64,000 nt of DNA from Shewanella aquimarina (GTDB lineage: Bacteria; Pseudomonadota; Gammaproteobacteria; Enterobacterales; Shewanellaceae), in the NCBI RefSeq assembly GCF_023349185.1, contig NZ_JAKIKY010000006.1:186001-250000 (forward strand), given 5' to 3'. A model generated the notes under the pieces. It searched no databases. It was not told where the DNA came from and saw only the letters and a list, made by a program, of their open reading frames with translations. Below, in pieces: positions 36,632 through 47,514 of the stretch (the first letter of the stretch is position 1; the number at the start of each line of letters is the position of its first letter). Position numbers and translations under genes: made by a program.

Positions 36632-37696
36632 TTATTGTTGTGCGCGAGCAACGTCTAGTTGGCTGATCACTTCAACTAAGGATTGATCTTTCAGGTTTTG
36701 TTGACCGCGGATCACTATCTGCTCGCCCGGCTCTAGCCCTGAGACTACCTCAACGGTATCGGCCTCGCGATAACCTAGGGCAACTTCGCGGCGCAGGGCA
36801 TTTTCACCCTGGACGACATACAGGGCGTATTGGTTGTCCTGATTGACTACGGCGTTGTAGGGCACTGTGATCACATTGCTGTGGGTGTCGTATCTCAGCT
36901 CTACGCGAGTAAACATACCCGCCTTAAGCTGTGCGTTTTGGTTGGGAACCGATAGCGTGACCTTAAAGGTACCGCTTTGGGGATCCACTATGGGGCTGAT
37001 CCGCAGCACCTTGGCATGTATGGTCTCTTTGGTATGCTTGTTGGCATAAAGCTCGGCCTCCTGGCCTAAACGCAGGCTCTGAAGCTGTGCCTCTGGCAGG
37101 TGCACTATGCCGTATAGCTCGTCTTGATTGACCACATAGAATAGCTGTTCAAACTCTTTAGCCATGTTGCCGGCCTTCACGTAGCGCTTGGCGACCACAC
37201 CGTCGATAGGGGAGCGCACCATGCTCTCCTGAACTTGCAGCGCGGCAAGGTCGCGCTTGGCAATCGCCGCTTGTAGGTTATATTCGAGTTTGGCCATGGA
37301 GTCGGCGCTGATGAACTCTTTATTGCTCATCTTCTTCAAACGGTTGAGCTCCTGCTCGATGATCTCCACTTCGGCCTGCGAACGGGCTAAGTCGTAGCGT
37401 TGGCGCTTGGCATCGATAACCGCTAACAGCTGTCCCTTGGTGACGCGATCGCCTTCTTCTACCTTAATGGATTCGATAAGCCCGGCAATGCGACTGACCA
37501 CGTCTGCTTCCTGAGGGGCTTCCAGGGTAGCTGTAGTGCTATAAAAAGAGGAAACATCACCTTGTATGACGGTCGTGGTTTCGACGGGGACGGCGTACTT
37601 TTCTTCTTCTTTCTTTGTTTCCTCATTGCCACATGCACTGAGTACGGCAACAAAAAGTAGGGGGAGTGCCAACTTAAACTTTGAAAAAGATTCCAT
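36632..37696 (-). CDS. RND efflux periplasmic adaptor (membrane fusion protein)
   Basis: A 354-residue lipoprotein adaptor linking the RND pump to an outer-membrane channel. The signal peptide ends in LSACGNE, a lipobox with acylated Cys near residue 22. Then come a barrel-sandwich half (EADVVSRIAGLIESIKVEEGDRVTKGQLL), a coiled-coil hairpin (about 100-165), the second lipoyl half and beta-barrel (GIVHLPEAQLQSLRLG..., FKVTLSVPNQNAQLKAGM) and a membrane-proximal domain. First gene of the three-gene efflux operon. Confidence 0.94.
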   Translation of the reverse strand: MESFSKFKLALPLLFVAVLSACGNEETKKEEEKYAVPVETTTVIQGDVSSFYSTTATLEAPQEADVVSRIAGLIESIKVEEGDRVTKGQLLAVIDAKRQRYDLARSQAEVEIIEQELNRLKKMSNKEFISADSMAKLEYNLQAAIAKRDLAALQVQESMVRSPIDGVVAKRYVKAGNMAKEFEQLFYVVNQDELYGIVHLPEAQLQSLRLGQEAELYANKHTKETIHAKVLRISPIVDPQSGTFKVTLSVPNQNAQLKAGMFTRVELRYDTHSNVITVPYNAVVNQDNQYALYVVQGENALRREVALGYREADTVEVVSGLEPGEQIVIRGQQNLKDQSLVEVISQLDVARAQQ

Positions 37697-38229
37697 GTGA
37701 AGATACCTATGTTATTTATCCAATTAGCCTTAGTAAGCACAACGCGTGCCAAAAAGTTAAACCTATTTATATCAGTTGCTTACATCAAATCCTGCCCGGG
37801 CGCGGTGAGTTTGTTAACTGGTTTGTAGCGAAAATGTTTAACATGTGATGCTTTTGACTAATCTACAGTTAAGACCTATTGCCAAGGTCAGTGCAAATTG
37901 GATTTGATACAAAATGTATCTCAAGTATTAACCCTATCTTGCATGGCGACGATGACACAAACCAAAGGGCGCAAGGGAGTCGGTCGTCGATAAAAACTCA
38001 AGGCACCAAACTTTAGTCATATAACTTTAGTCATATAAAGTAGGGGGGTTAACACTCCTCATATAAGCTTCGGCGTTTAAGGCTGGATATAAAAGGTCAG
38101 CGACAGAAGGGTCGGCATCAGAAGGCGCGGAAGTCAGAACGATGTGGGATGAAATGGAAGAAGGAGGGATGAAAGAGAGGCATAAAAAAAGCACCCCTAG
38201 GGATGCTTTTTAAGATTAGGCCGCAGTGA
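37697..38229. other. Intergenic region between efflux operon and gltA
   Basis: 533 bases between two minus-strand units. The left side should hold the efflux operon promoter. A perfect 14-base tandem repeat, CTTTAGTCATATAA twice (38011-38024 and 38025-38038), and the gltA terminator are the only features found. No gene is credible. Confidence 0.55.
38186..38211 (-). terminator. Terminator of gltA
   Basis: AAAAAGCACCCCTAGGGATGCTTTTT, a near-perfect palindrome with one C/A mismatch and A/T runs, 19 bases past the gltA stop codon. Confidence 0.9.
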
Positions 38230-39516
38230 TTAACGCTGGTCCAGTTTGACGAAGTCGCGTTCTGCCGAACCTGTGTAGAGCTGGCGTGGACGGCTGATCT
38301 TGTGACCAGGCTGATCCAGCATCTCTTTCCAGTGAGCAATCCAACCAACGGTACGCGCAAGGGCGAACAGTACGGTGAACATGCTGGTTGGAATGCCGAT
38401 AGCCTTCATGATGATGCCCGAGTAGAAATCGACGTTTGGATAGAGCTTCTTCGATACGAAGTACTCATCTTCCAGTGCGATACGCTCAAGTTCCATCGCC
38501 ACATCCAGTAGTGGGTCATTAACCTTAAGCTCTGCAAGTACTTCGTGACAGGTTTCGCGCATAACCTTGGCGCGAGGGTCGAAGTTCTTGTAGACCCGGT
38601 GACCGAAGCCCATCAGACGGAAAGGGTCTTCCTTATCTTTAGCACGAGCGATGAACTCAGGAATACGATCGACAGTACCGATCTCTTCCAGCATGTTCAG
38701 GCAAGCTTCGTTAGCGCCGCCGTGTGCAGGGCCCCATAGTGAAGCGATACCCGCTGCGATACATGCAAATGGGTTGGCACCCGATGAACCGGCTAGACGC
38801 ACGGTAGAAGTCGAGGCGTTTTGCTCGTGATCCGCGTGCAGAATAAAGATACGGTCCATGGCGCGCTCGATGATTGGGTTAACCTTGTACTCTTCACAAG
38901 GTACCGCAAACATCATGCTTAGGAAGTTGCCCGCATAGCTTAGGTCGTTACGTGGGTATACAAATGGCTGACCAATTGAATACTTGTAACACATAGCGGC
39001 GATAGTCGGCATCTTAGAGACTAAACGAAACGCCGCAATTTCGCGGTGATGTTCGTCGTTAACGTCAAGAGAGTCTTGGTAGAATGCAGACAATGCGCCT
39101 GTCACACCACACAGCATGGCCATTGGGTGTGCGTCACGGCGGAAACCACGGAAGAACGAAGCCAGTTGCTCGTTAACCATAGTGTGAGTCTTAACCGTGT
39201 AAACAAATTTGTCGTATTGAGCCTTGTTAGGTAACTCACCGTAAAGCAGTAGATAACAAAGATCTAAATAGTCTGAATCGACGGCAAGTTCGTCGATCGC
39301 GTAACCACGGTGTAAAAGTATACCTTGGGCGCCATCAATGTAAGTGATAGCTGATTCGCAGGATGCTGTCGCTAGGAATCCTGGGTCAAATGTAAAATGA
39401 CCTTTGCTACCGAGTTTGCTGATGTCGATAACATCAAATCCCGCCGTTCCTTTCTTGATAGGCAGGTCAATCGAATCGTTCCCTGGTAGTTCCAATTTGG
39501 CTATATTATCAGCCAT
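38230..39516 (-). CDS. gltA: Citrate synthase
   Basis: Condenses acetyl-CoA and oxaloacetate to citrate, first step of the TCA cycle. The 428 residues fit the type II hexameric citrate synthases of gammaproteobacteria. Catalytic segments: [10 protein letters not shown] (substrate His), [15 protein letters not shown] (His and Arg), and an Asp in the PNVDFYSG block. Start follows AAGGAG. It is transcribed away from sdhCDAB-sucABCD, the same divergent layout as in E. coli, which allows joint control in the shared spacer. Confidence 0.98.
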   Translation of the reverse strand: MADNIAKLELPGNDSIDLPIKKGTAGFDVIDISKLGSKGHFTFDPGFLATASCESAITYIDGAQGILLHRGYAIDELAVDSDYLDLCYLLLYGELPNKAQYDKFVYTVKTHTMVNEQLASFFRGFRRDAHPMAMLCGVTGALSAFYQDSLDVNDEHHREIAAFRLVSKMPTIAAMCYKYSIGQPFVYPRNDLSYAGNFLSMMFAVPCEEYKVNPIIERAMDRIFILHADHEQNASTSTVRLAGSSGANPFACIAAGIASLWGPAHGGANEACLNMLEEIGTVDRIPEFIARAKDKEDPFRLMGFGHRVYKNFDPRAKVMRETCHEVLAELKVNDPLLDVAMELERIALEDEYFVSKKLYPNVDFYSGIIMKAIGIPTSMFTVLFALARTVGWIAHWKEMLDQPGHKISRPRQLYTGSAERDFVKLDQR

Positions 39517-39949
39517 ACCCCGTTCTCCTTACTTCATTCTTATGTGAGTGCGGCTTTGTCAAACGCCAATACTTTACAGTGAATCTAGATCACATTTCAA
39601 TTTAAATAAGCGTTTAAATTCGTTAGACCATGGTCTTAATTTGACGTAAGTGCCCGCCAATACAGCGACTTGGCAGATTTTTTTACCAAAAAAACAAAAT
39701 TTGCATAATGTGATGTTTGTATTTGACATTTGTGGGGCGTATACTTGCTTCGGCTCGAAAGAGCTGCAAACAAACCAATTCGAAGACCATTATTTACATA
39801 CTTATTTAGTGATTTTTGAATTAGTTAACTGTTTGTTTCAACTTTCCTTTTGAGGCGAGAGGAGGTGGTAAGTTTGCTTGCTGGTCAAATTTCGTTCGAA
39901 AGAGGTTCAATAACAAAAATAATGCTCAATGGAGCAGAGTGAGCAGAAC
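39517..39949. other. Divergent control region gltA / sdhC
   Basis: Carries the promoters of citrate synthase and of the sdh-suc transcript. A TCTAGATCACATTT segment (39584-39597) resembles one half of a CRP site, but the other half is poor. TTGACA (39723-39728) and TATACT (39740-39745) are present at a non-functional spacing of 11 bases. No ORF in this region is credible. Confidence 0.55.
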
Positions 39950-40324
39950 GTGAAAAAGCAAAGACCTGTCCATCTAGATCTGCAGACCATTCGCTTTCCT
40001 GCAACAGCGATTGCGTCAATCCTACACCGTGTCTCCGGTGTCATCATGCTGTTTGCCGTCGGCATTCTTATCTGGATGTTGAGTGAATCACTCGCATCTG
40101 CTGAGAGTTTCGCAGGCATTCAATCTCTATTTGATACCTTTATCGTTAAGTTCGTTGTCTGGGGAATTCTGACCGCACTGGGTTACCACCTGATTGTTGG
40201 CGTACGCCATCTGATCATGGATACCGGTCGTTGGGAAGAGTTGGAATCGGGTAACGCTTCAGCGAAAGCCGCCTTCGTTATTGCTGCGGCATGGTCAATC
40301 ATTGCGGGGATTTGGGTATGGTAA
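39950..40324 (+). CDS. sdhC: Succinate dehydrogenase cytochrome b556 subunit
   Basis: Membrane anchor of complex II, binding heme b and quinone with SdhD. Three helices are visible at about 20-45, 65-90 and 105-123 of the short form. The motif HRVSGV (heme-region His) and RHLIMD (heme-ligand His) are in place. The start chosen is GTG 39950 ([17 protein letters not shown]...); an in-frame ATG at 39929 would add seven polar residues and has a weaker ribosome site. The stop overlaps sdhD. First gene of the sdhCDAB-sucABCD block. Confidence 0.88.
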   Translation: MKKQRPVHLDLQTIRFPATAIASILHRVSGVIMLFAVGILIWMLSESLASAESFAGIQSLFDTFIVKFVVWGILTALGYHLIVGVRHLIMDTGRWEELESGNASAKAAFVIAAAWSIIAGIWVW

Positions 40325-40665
40325 CAAATGCAGCGAGTCTTGGACGCAGTGGCGTTCATGATTTTATTCTTCTTCGTGCTAGTGCCGTGATCCTTACTTG
40401 TTACACCATTTTCTTAGTAGGATTCATCGCAGCTAGTTCGCCTCTCACTTATGACGTATGGCACGGTTTGTTCAGTGCTTTGCCGATGAAAGTGTTTACG
40501 CTTCTTGCCCTGGTGGCCATCCTGGTTCACGCCTGGATCGGTATCTGGCAGGTGCTTACCGACTATGTTAAGCCGGTAGCCCTTCGTGGCGTACTCCAAT
40601 TCGTCTTCGTCGTAGCAGCACTTTCTTACTTGGCTGCTGGCATTGTTATTGTGTGGGGTGTTTAA
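40318..40665 (+). CDS. sdhD: Succinate dehydrogenase membrane anchor subunit
   Basis: Second hydrophobic subunit of complex II, 115 residues from ATG 40318, which overlaps the sdhC stop. A start upstream at 40291 is in the sdhC coding frame region and is not supported. Three membrane helices; [16 protein letters not shown] includes the conserved His and Tyr of the heme/quinone region. The sdhA start codon follows immediately, so translation is coupled. Confidence 0.92.
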   Translation: MVTNAASLGRSGVHDFILLRASAVILTCYTIFLVGFIAASSPLTYDVWHGLFSALPMKVFTLLALVAILVHAWIGIWQVLTDYVKPVALRGVLQFVFVVAALSYLAAGIVIVWGV

Positions 40666-42432
40666 GTGAGTATTCCAGTACGTGAGTTTGATGCAGTCGT
40701 AATTGGCGCCGGTGGCGCGGGTATGCGAGCTGCACTACAGATTTCTAAAGAAGGTAAGAGCTGCGCGCTGTTATCTAAAGTATTCCCAACCCGTTCTCAT
40801 ACGGTTTCGGCCCAGGGGGGTATTACCGTCGCCCTAGGCAACGCCCATGAAGACCATTGGGAACAACACATGTACGATACCGTTAAGGGTTCCGATTTCA
40901 TCGGCGACCAAGACGCGATCGAATTTATGTGTCAAACCGGTCCTGAAGCCATTATCGAACTAGAGCATATGGGTCTGCCATTCTCTCGTTTCGAAAACGG
41001 TAAAATTTATCAGCGTCCTTTCGGCGGCCAATCGAAAAACTTCGGTGGCGAGCAGGCGGCACGTACCGCTGCGGCGGCTGACCGTACCGGACACGCCTTG
41101 CTGCACTGCCTATACCAGCAGAACGTTAAGCATAAGACTGAAGTTTTCTCTGAGTGGTATGCACTTGATCTAGTGAAGAACGAAGACGGCGCCATCGTAG
41201 GTTGTACTGCAATCGAAATCGAAACCGGCGAGATCGTTTACTTCAAGTCTAAGGCCACTATTCTGGCTACTGGTGGTGCGGGTCGTATTTACGCCTCTAC
41301 TACCAACGCTCACATTAATACCGGTGACGGTGTTGGTATGGCGATGCGCGCTGGCGTGCAGATGCAAGACATGGAGATGTGGCAGTTCCACCCAACCGGT
41401 ATCGCCGGCGCGGGTGTACTGGTAACCGAAGGTTGTCGTGGTGAAGGCGGATACCTGCTGAACAAAGATGGCGAGCGCTTCATGGAGCGTTATGCGCCAA
41501 ACGCGAAAGATCTGGCATCACGTGACGTGGTAGCACGTTCTATGATGACCGAGATCCGTGAAGGTCGCGGCCTTGACGGTCCACTAGGCCCTCACTGTCT
41601 ACTTAAGCTAGATCACTTAGGTAAAGAGACCCTAGAAGCACGTCTACCAGGCGTTTGCGAACTGTCTCGTACCTTCGCGCACATCGATCCGGCCGACGGT
41701 CCAATCCCTGTACTGCCAACCTGTCACTACATGATGGGTGGTCTGCCTGCTAAAGTTAGCGGTCAGGTGATCCGTAAGAACGAAGATGGCAGCGAAAGCG
41801 ATGTGGTTGGTCTGTTTGCCGTGGGTGAGATTGCCTGTGTATCGGTACACGGTGCGAACCGCCTGGGTGGTAACTCACTACTCGACCTCGTGGTCTTCGG
41901 CCGGGCAGCCGGTCAGCACCTGGGTAAGGCGTTGGATGAGACTGCAACACCGAAAGATGCGAGCGATGCCGACATCGCTAAGTCACTTGAGCGTCTCAAT
42001 CGTTGGGAAAGCAACAAAGACGGCGAAGACCCTGCGCAGATCCGTAAAGATCTTCAGCTTTGTATGCAGCTTAACTTCTCGGTATTCCGTACCGGTGAGG
42101 CGATGGCAGAAGGCCTCGAAGAGCTTAAGGCGATTCGTGAGCGTCTGGCTAACGCCAAGCTGTCTGACAACTCGAAAGAGTTCAATACTCAGCGTATCGA
42201 GTGTTTAGAGCTAGACAACCTGATGGCGACAGCGATTGCAACAGCTTATGCTGCGAACTTCCGTCAAGAGAGTCGTGGTGCGCATTCACGTGAAGACTTC
42301 CTCGAGCGTGATGATGAGAACTGGTTGTGCCACAGTCTGTTCAATCCTGAGACTGAGCAGATGACCAAGCGTGCGGTGAACATGGAGCCTAAGCTTCGTG
42401 AAGCCTTCCCGCCGATCAAGCGTACCTACTAA
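40666..42432 (+). CDS. sdhA: Succinate dehydrogenase flavoprotein subunit
   Basis: Catalytic subunit oxidising succinate to fumarate on the cytoplasmic face of the inner membrane, 588 residues. N-terminal FAD-binding [12 protein letters not shown] (about 12-23), covalent-FAD His in [10 protein letters not shown], active-site HPTG, and R/H in the C-terminal [15 protein letters not shown] block. GTG start directly after the sdhD stop. All motifs intact. Confidence 0.98.
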   Translation: MSIPVREFDAVVIGAGGAGMRAALQISKEGKSCALLSKVFPTRSHTVSAQGGITVALGNAHEDHWEQHMYDTVKGSDFIGDQDAIEFMCQTGPEAIIELEHMGLPFSRFENGKIYQRPFGGQSKNFGGEQAARTAAAADRTGHALLHCLYQQNVKHKTEVFSEWYALDLVKNEDGAIVGCTAIEIETGEIVYFKSKATILATGGAGRIYASTTNAHINTGDGVGMAMRAGVQMQDMEMWQFHPTGIAGAGVLVTEGCRGEGGYLLNKDGERFMERYAPNAKDLASRDVVARSMMTEIREGRGLDGPLGPHCLLKLDHLGKETLEARLPGVCELSRTFAHIDPADGPIPVLPTCHYMMGGLPAKVSGQVIRKNEDGSESDVVGLFAVGEIACVSVHGANRLGGNSLLDLVVFGRAAGQHLGKALDETATPKDASDADIAKSLERLNRWESNKDGEDPAQIRKDLQLCMQLNFSVFRTGEAMAEGLEELKAIRERLANAKLSDNSKEFNTQRIECLELDNLMATAIATAYAANFRQESRGAHSREDFLERDDENWLCHSLFNPETEQMTKRAVNMEPKLREAFPPIKRTY

Positions 42433-42442
42433 GGAAGATAAG

Positions 42443-43150
42443 ATGAATTTGAAGATTGCTATTTATCGCTATAATCCTGAAGTAGACGCTAAGCCTTACA
42501 TGAAGGATTACACGCTGGAAGTGGCAGACGGTACCGATATGATGGTGCTGGATGTCCTGATGCAGCTAAAGATACAAGACCCAACGTTGGCGTTCCGTCG
42601 CTCATGCCGTGAAGGTGTATGTGGTAGCGATGGCGTTAACATGAACGGTAAGAACGGTCTGGCCTGTATCACGCCTATTTCTACTTTCAAGGGTAAGAAG
42701 CTGGAGATACGTCCACTACCTGGTATGCCTGTGGTTCGCGACCTGATTGTTGACCTGACTCAGTTCTACAAGCAGTACGAGAAGATCAAGCCTTACCTGA
42801 TCAACGACGACAAGACACCGGCCCGTGAACATCTGCAATCGCCAGAAGAGCGTGCGCACCTGGACGGTCTGTATGAATGTATCATGTGTGCTTGTTGTTC
42901 AACGGCTTGTCCATCATTCTGGTGGAACCCAGACAAGTTCATCGGTCCAAGCGGTTTGTTGCACGCCTATCGTTTCCTTATCGATAGCCGCGATACCGCC
43001 ACCGAAGAGCGTCTGTCTGAGCTCGATGATGCTTACAGCGTATTCCGTTGCCATGGCATCATGAACTGTGTTGACGTTTGTCCTAAAGGACTCAACCCGA
43101 CTAAAGCAATTGGACACATCAAGTCTATGCTGCTTAAGCGAGCTGTCTAA
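42443..43150 (+). CDS. sdhB: Succinate dehydrogenase iron-sulfur subunit
   Basis: Electron-transfer subunit of complex II, 235 residues from ATG 42443, which has AAGGAAG upstream. It has the [2Fe-2S] motif SCREGVCGSDG with the distal Cys in NGLAC, the [4Fe-4S] set CIMCACC-STAC and the [3Fe-4S] set CHGIMNCVDVCPKG. The upstream in-frame reading overlapping sdhA is not real. Ends the sdh half of the cluster, followed by a hairpin that may reduce read-through into sucA. Confidence 0.97.
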   Translation: MNLKIAIYRYNPEVDAKPYMKDYTLEVADGTDMMVLDVLMQLKIQDPTLAFRRSCREGVCGSDGVNMNGKNGLACITPISTFKGKKLEIRPLPGMPVVRDLIVDLTQFYKQYEKIKPYLINDDKTPAREHLQSPEERAHLDGLYECIMCACCSTACPSFWWNPDKFIGPSGLLHAYRFLIDSRDTATEERLSELDDAYSVFRCHGIMNCVDVCPKGLNPTKAIGHIKSMLLKRAV

Positions 43151-43193
43151 ATGCAACACACTGAGCTGATTTTAATAATTATATAGCTCTTTT

Positions 43194-43230
43194 GAGAGTC
43201 ACTTCTTCTATGTGAGAAGTGGCTCTTTTA
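43194..43230 (+). terminator. Hairpin with T-run between sdhB and sucA
   Basis: GAGAGTCACTTCT and AGAAGTGGCTC form a long stem with one mismatch, followed by TTTTA. It could attenuate transcription from sdh into suc, as the two halves are 215 bases apart. Confidence 0.7.
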
Positions 43231-43365
43231 TGTAATGGAACTACACATGCCGTGAAATCTGGACTCTAGGGGCGGCAGATATTTTGCAATTACAGTACAT
43301 TTGACTGAATTGCATTTTCAATACTTTGGCTAAAAACACGTGTATAAAGTTTGAAAGGAATAGAA

Positions 43366-46188
43366 ATGCACCAAGGCATCATGAAAGCCTGGCTCGAATC
43401 GTCTCATTTAAACGGGGCTAATTCGACCTATGTAGAAGAGATGTATGAAGCCTATCAAGAGGACCCTCAGTCAGTATCAGACGACTGGCGAGCGGTGTTT
43501 GATAACCTCCCATATGCCAACGGTGCAACAGCAGATGTGCCCGAAGCTGCCCACTCTAAAGTACGTGAATATTTCCGTAGTTTGGCGCTAGACGGTCGTC
43601 ACAAGAGCGCTGCTCGTGTGACCGATCCCGAAGTTGATGCCAAACAGGTTAAAGTTCTTCAGCTGATCAACGCCTACCGTTTCCGCGGCCACCAGAATGC
43701 GAATCTGGATCCCCTCGGGCTATGGAAGCGCGATACCGTCTCTGAATTGGACCCGGCCTTCCACGGCCTAACCAGCGAAGATATGGAGCGTGAATTCAAC
43801 ACAGGTTCATTCGCTCACGGTGGTGACACCATGAAGCTAGGTGACCTGGTTAAAGCACTGAAAGCGACCTATGGTGGTGCTATCGGTGCTGAATACATGC
43901 ACATCACAGATACTGATGAGAAGCGTTGGATCCAACAACGCTTGGAGCCATCATTAGGTAGAGCGAATTACGATAAGAACACCAAGACTCGTATCCTCGA
44001 GGGCCTCAACGCCGCCGAAGGTATGGAGAAGTATCTCGGCGCCAAGTTCCCCGGCGCAAAACGTTTCTCACTGGAAGGTGGTGACGCGCTCGTCCCTATG
44101 ATGCGTGAAATCATCTACCGTGGAGGTGAAGCCGGTACCAAAGAGATCGTCGTGGGCATGGCTCACCGTGGTCGTCTTAACCTGCTGGTTAACATCTTAG
44201 GTAAGAAGCCATCTGAGCTGTTCGACGAGTTCGCCGGTAAGCACAGTGATGAGCTTAATGGTTCGGGTGACGTTAAGTATCACCAAGGTTTCTCTTCAGA
44301 TTTCGAAACACCGGGCGGCAACGTGCACCTGGCACTGGCCTTTAACCCATCGCACCTTGAGATCGTTAACCCTGTGGTCATGGGCTCGGTAAGAGCACGT
44401 CTGGACCGCCGCGGTTGTAAGACGGGCCTTCAGGTCATGCCGATCACCATTCACGGTGACAGCGCCATCGCAGGTCAGGGCATAGTACAAGAGACATTCA
44501 ACATGTCTCAGACCCGTGCCTTCAAGGTGGGCGGCAGTATCCGTATCGTGGTCAACAACCAAGTAGGCTTTACTACCAACCTGACCGAAGATACCCGTTC
44601 TACAGAATACTGTACCGATATTGCTAAGATGGTACAGGCACCTATCTTCCACGTGAATGCAGACGATCCTGAGTCGGTCGCCTTCGTTGCTCAGTTGGCG
44701 GTTGATTACCGTAACGAGTTTAAGCGTGACGTAGTGATCGATCTGGTCTGTTATCGTCGTCACGGCCACAACGAGGCCGACGAGCCGAGTGCAACTCAGC
44801 CGCTGATGTATGCCAAGATCAAGAAGCATCCAACGCCACGTAAGATCTATGCCGACCGTCTGATCGAAGAGAAGGCGCTAGGTGCCGATGACGTGACAGC
44901 GATGATCAACGACTACCGTGACGCCTTGGATAAAGGCGATTGCGTGGTGAAAGAGTGGCGCCCAATGACGCTGCACACGGTTGACTGGACTCCTTATCTC
45001 AACCGCGAGTGGGACGAGGCTTATCCTGCCGAGCTACCGCTAGCGCGTGTGAAGGCGTTGGCTGAGAAGATCAGCTATGTGCCAGAGAGCCATAAGCTAC
45101 AGTCGCGCGTTGCTAAGATCTACAAAGACCGTGTGGCCATGGCCGCCGGTGATAAGCTAGTGGACTGGGGCTTTGCCGAGACCTTGGCTTACGCCTCTAT
45201 TTTGGATGACAACAAGCGCGTGCGTATCACGGGTCAAGACTCTGGCCGTGGTACCTTCTTCCACCGTCACGCCGTGTTGCACAACCAAAATGATGCGACC
45301 GCTTATCTGCCGCTGCGTCACCTGTCTGACATGCAAGGTCCTATCGATATCTCTGACTCGGTATTGTCTGAAGCCTCAGTATTGGCGTTCGAATATGGCT
45401 ATGCGACGGCTGAGCCGGGCGGCCTGACTATTTGGGAAGCTCAGTTCGGTGACTTCGCTAACTGTGCCCAGGTGGTGATCGACCAGTTCCTCTCATCTGG
45501 CGAGCAGAAGTGGGGCCGTCTATGTGGCTTGACTATGCTACTGCCACATGGCTACGAAGGTCAGGGCCCAGAACACTCGAGTGCACGTCTGGAGCGTTTC
45601 CTGCAGCTTTGTGCTAACCACAACATGCAGGTGTGTGTCCCATCGACGCCGGCGCAGGTTTACCACATGCTACGCCGTCAGGTGGTGCGCCCTATGCGTC
45701 GTCCTCTGGTGGTGATGTCACCTAAGTCATTGCTGCGTCATCCGCTGGCGGTGTCTAGCCTGGATGAGCTTGCCGAAGGCACCTTCCAAAACGTGATTGC
45801 CGAGATCGACGAGCTCGATAGCAGCAAGGTCGATCGCGTAGTCTTCTGTAGTGGTAAGGTTTACTTCGAACTGCTCGAGAAGCGTCGTAAAGAGAAGCTG
45901 GATAATGTTGCTCTGATCCGTGTCGAACAACTGTACCCGTTCCCACACGAAGATATGGCAAAGATCCTCGCCCAGTATCAGCACGTTAAAGATTTCGTTT
46001 GGTGTCAGGAAGAGCCTCAGAACCAGGGCGCTTGGTATTGCAGCCAGCACCACTTCTGGGCAGCCATTCCTGCCGGTGCTCAATTAACCTATGCGGGTCG
46101 TGAAGCCTCGGCCGCGCCAGCATGTGGTTATCCGGCCCTGCACGCCCAGCAGCAAGAATCTTTAATCAATAGCGCATTAAAACTGTAG
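43366..46188 (+). CDS. sucA: 2-oxoglutarate dehydrogenase E1 component
   Basis: Thiamine-diphosphate-dependent decarboxylating subunit of the 2-oxoglutarate dehydrogenase complex, 940 residues. Start at ATG 43366 after AAAGGAA; an in-frame TTG five codons earlier is less likely. The N-terminal E2-binding segment (NSTYVEEMYEAYQEDP) and the ThDP fold GMAHRGRLNLLVNILGK, the metal/diphosphate motif HGDSAIAGQG, VGFTTN and the Pyr-domain GHGYEGQGPEHSSAR are all intact. Precedes sucB by 32 bases. Confidence 0.97.
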   Translation: MHQGIMKAWLESSHLNGANSTYVEEMYEAYQEDPQSVSDDWRAVFDNLPYANGATADVPEAAHSKVREYFRSLALDGRHKSAARVTDPEVDAKQVKVLQLINAYRFRGHQNANLDPLGLWKRDTVSELDPAFHGLTSEDMEREFNTGSFAHGGDTMKLGDLVKALKATYGGAIGAEYMHITDTDEKRWIQQRLEPSLGRANYDKNTKTRILEGLNAAEGMEKYLGAKFPGAKRFSLEGGDALVPMMREIIYRGGEAGTKEIVVGMAHRGRLNLLVNILGKKPSELFDEFAGKHSDELNGSGDVKYHQGFSSDFETPGGNVHLALAFNPSHLEIVNPVVMGSVRARLDRRGCKTGLQVMPITIHGDSAIAGQGIVQETFNMSQTRAFKVGGSIRIVVNNQVGFTTNLTEDTRSTEYCTDIAKMVQAPIFHVNADDPESVAFVAQLAVDYRNEFKRDVVIDLVCYRRHGHNEADEPSATQPLMYAKIKKHPTPRKIYADRLIEEKALGADDVTAMINDYRDALDKGDCVVKEWRPMTLHTVDWTPYLNREWDEAYPAELPLARVKALAEKISYVPESHKLQSRVAKIYKDRVAMAAGDKLVDWGFAETLAYASILDDNKRVRITGQDSGRGTFFHRHAVLHNQNDATAYLPLRHLSDMQGPIDISDSVLSEASVLAFEYGYATAEPGGLTIWEAQFGDFANCAQVVIDQFLSSGEQKWGRLCGLTMLLPHGYEGQGPEHSSARLERFLQLCANHNMQVCVPSTPAQVYHMLRRQVVRPMRRPLVVMSPKSLLRHPLAVSSLDELAEGTFQNVIAEIDELDSSKVDRVVFCSGKVYFELLEKRRKEKLDNVALIRVEQLYPFPHEDMAKILAQYQHVKDFVWCQEEPQNQGAWYCSQHHFWAAIPAGAQLTYAGREASAAPACGYPALHAQQQESLINSALKL

Positions 46189-46220
46189 TAATAGACAATT
46201 TATAAAAAGGATAGCTTTCC

Positions 46221-47411
46221 ATGAGTATCGAAATTAAGGTACCCGTACTGCCAGAATCCGTTGCTGATGCAACCATCGCCACATGGCATGTTAAAGCTGG
46301 CGAGCAAGTGTCTCGTGATCAAAACCTGGTCGATATCGAAACCGACAAGGTCGTTTTAGAAGTGGTTGCGCCAGAAGATGGTTCAATCGTTGAGTTCCTG
46401 GCTGAAGAGGGCGACACAGTGTTGGCCGAAGCCGTTATCGCGAAGTTTGTTGCTGGTGCGGTTGCCGGTCAGGAAGTTTCTAAGGAACAAGCCGAAGCGG
46501 CAGCGCCTCAGGCAGCTGAGAGCGAAGAGACTAACGATGCCCTAAGCCCATCTGTTCGTCGTCTGATTGCCGAGCACAACCTGGACGCAGCTAAGATCAA
46601 GGGCACAGGTGTTGGCGGTCGTATCACTAAAGAAGATGTGGAAGCCTTCATCAAGTCGGCACCTGCTGCTAAGTCAGCTGCAGCGCCAGCCGTTGTTGCG
46701 CCACTGGGTGAGCGTAGCCAGAAGCGTGTACCTATGACGCGTCTGCGTAAGACTATCGCAAACCGTCTGCTGGAAGCGAAGAACTCAACGGCTATGTTGA
46801 CGACCTTCAACGAAGTGAACATGAAGCCTATCATGGACATTCGTAAGCAGTATCAAGAGCTGTTCGAGAAGAAGCACGGCATCCGTCTTGGTTTCATGTC
46901 TTTCTACGTGAAAGCCGTGACCGAAGCCCTGAAGCGTTTCCCAGAAGTGAACGCCTCTATCGACGGTGATGATATCGTTTACCACAACTACTTCGACGTA
47001 AGCATCGCGGTTTCTACGCCTCGTGGCCTGGTAACTCCAGTACTGCGTGACACAGACACCATGAGCCTGGCCGACATCGAGCGTAACGTACGCGAGCTGG
47101 CAATTAAGGGCCGCGACGGTAAGCTGACTGTTGACGACATGACTGGTGGTAACTTCACCGTGACTAACGGCGGCGTATTTGGCTCGCTGATGTCTACCCC
47201 TATCCTTAACCTGCCACAAAGCGCTATCTTGGGCATGCATGCCATCAAAGATCGTCCAATGGCGGTTAATGGTCAGGTAGAAATTTTACCTATGATGTAC
47301 CTAGCACTCTCTTATGACCACCGTATCATCGATGGTCGTGAGTCTGTTGGCTTCCTGGTTGCCATTAAGGACTTCCTGGAAGACCCAACTCGTCTACTAT
47401 TAGACCTGTAA
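46221..47411 (+). CDS. sucB: Dihydrolipoyllysine succinyltransferase (E2)
   Basis: Core of the 2-oxoglutarate dehydrogenase complex, 396 residues. One N-terminal lipoyl domain with the lipoylated Lys in [10 protein letters not shown] (about residue 43), an Ala/Glu-rich linker, the peripheral-subunit-binding domain ([23 protein letters not shown]), a second flexible linker with Ala-Pro, then the CAT-like catalytic domain with [11 protein letters not shown] at the end (His and Asp). E3 (lpdA) is not in the cluster, which is usual because it is shared with pyruvate dehydrogenase. Confidence 0.97.
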   Translation: MSIEIKVPVLPESVADATIATWHVKAGEQVSRDQNLVDIETDKVVLEVVAPEDGSIVEFLAEEGDTVLAEAVIAKFVAGAVAGQEVSKEQAEAAAPQAAESEETNDALSPSVRRLIAEHNLDAAKIKGTGVGGRITKEDVEAFIKSAPAAKSAAAPAVVAPLGERSQKRVPMTRLRKTIANRLLEAKNSTAMLTTFNEVNMKPIMDIRKQYQELFEKKHGIRLGFMSFYVKAVTEALKRFPEVNASIDGDDIVYHNYFDVSIAVSTPRGLVTPVLRDTDTMSLADIERNVRELAIKGRDGKLTVDDMTGGNFTVTNGGVFGSLMSTPILNLPQSAILGMHAIKDRPMAVNGQVEILPMMYLALSYDHRIIDGRESVGFLVAIKDFLEDPTRLLLDL

Positions 47412-47425
47412 GACGATGTTGTTTC

Positions 47426-47451
47426 GATGCCTATCGGCAACGGTAGGCATC
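47426..47451 (+). other. Intercistronic hairpin between sucB and sucC
   Basis: GATGCCTA and TAGGCATC form a perfect 8-base stem with a 10-base loop. No T-run follows, so it is more likely an RNA-processing or stability element than a terminator. A second short stem, ACCG/CCGGT, follows near 47463-47485. Confidence 0.55.
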
Positions 47452-47514
47452 ACCCCTCGCTACCGACTCAACTGAGCCGGTTGGATTAGATTAGAAGTAT
47501 ACGGATAGATCATC

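Noticed and set aside
39578..39598. CRP-like site in the gltA-sdhC spacer
   Set aside because: Only the right half (TCACA) fits; the left half does not match TGTGA at the proper spacing.
39723..39745. TTGACA...TATACT promoter for sdhC
   Set aside because: The 11-base spacing is too short for sigma-70; the true promoter could not be placed.
39650..39853. 67-codon ORF in the gltA-sdhC spacer
   Set aside because: Lies in an AT-rich promoter region with no ribosome site and no similarity.
43351..43365. TTG start for sucA
   Set aside because: The ATG at 43366 with AAAGGAA upstream gives the usual E1 N-terminus; the extra five codons cover the ribosome site.
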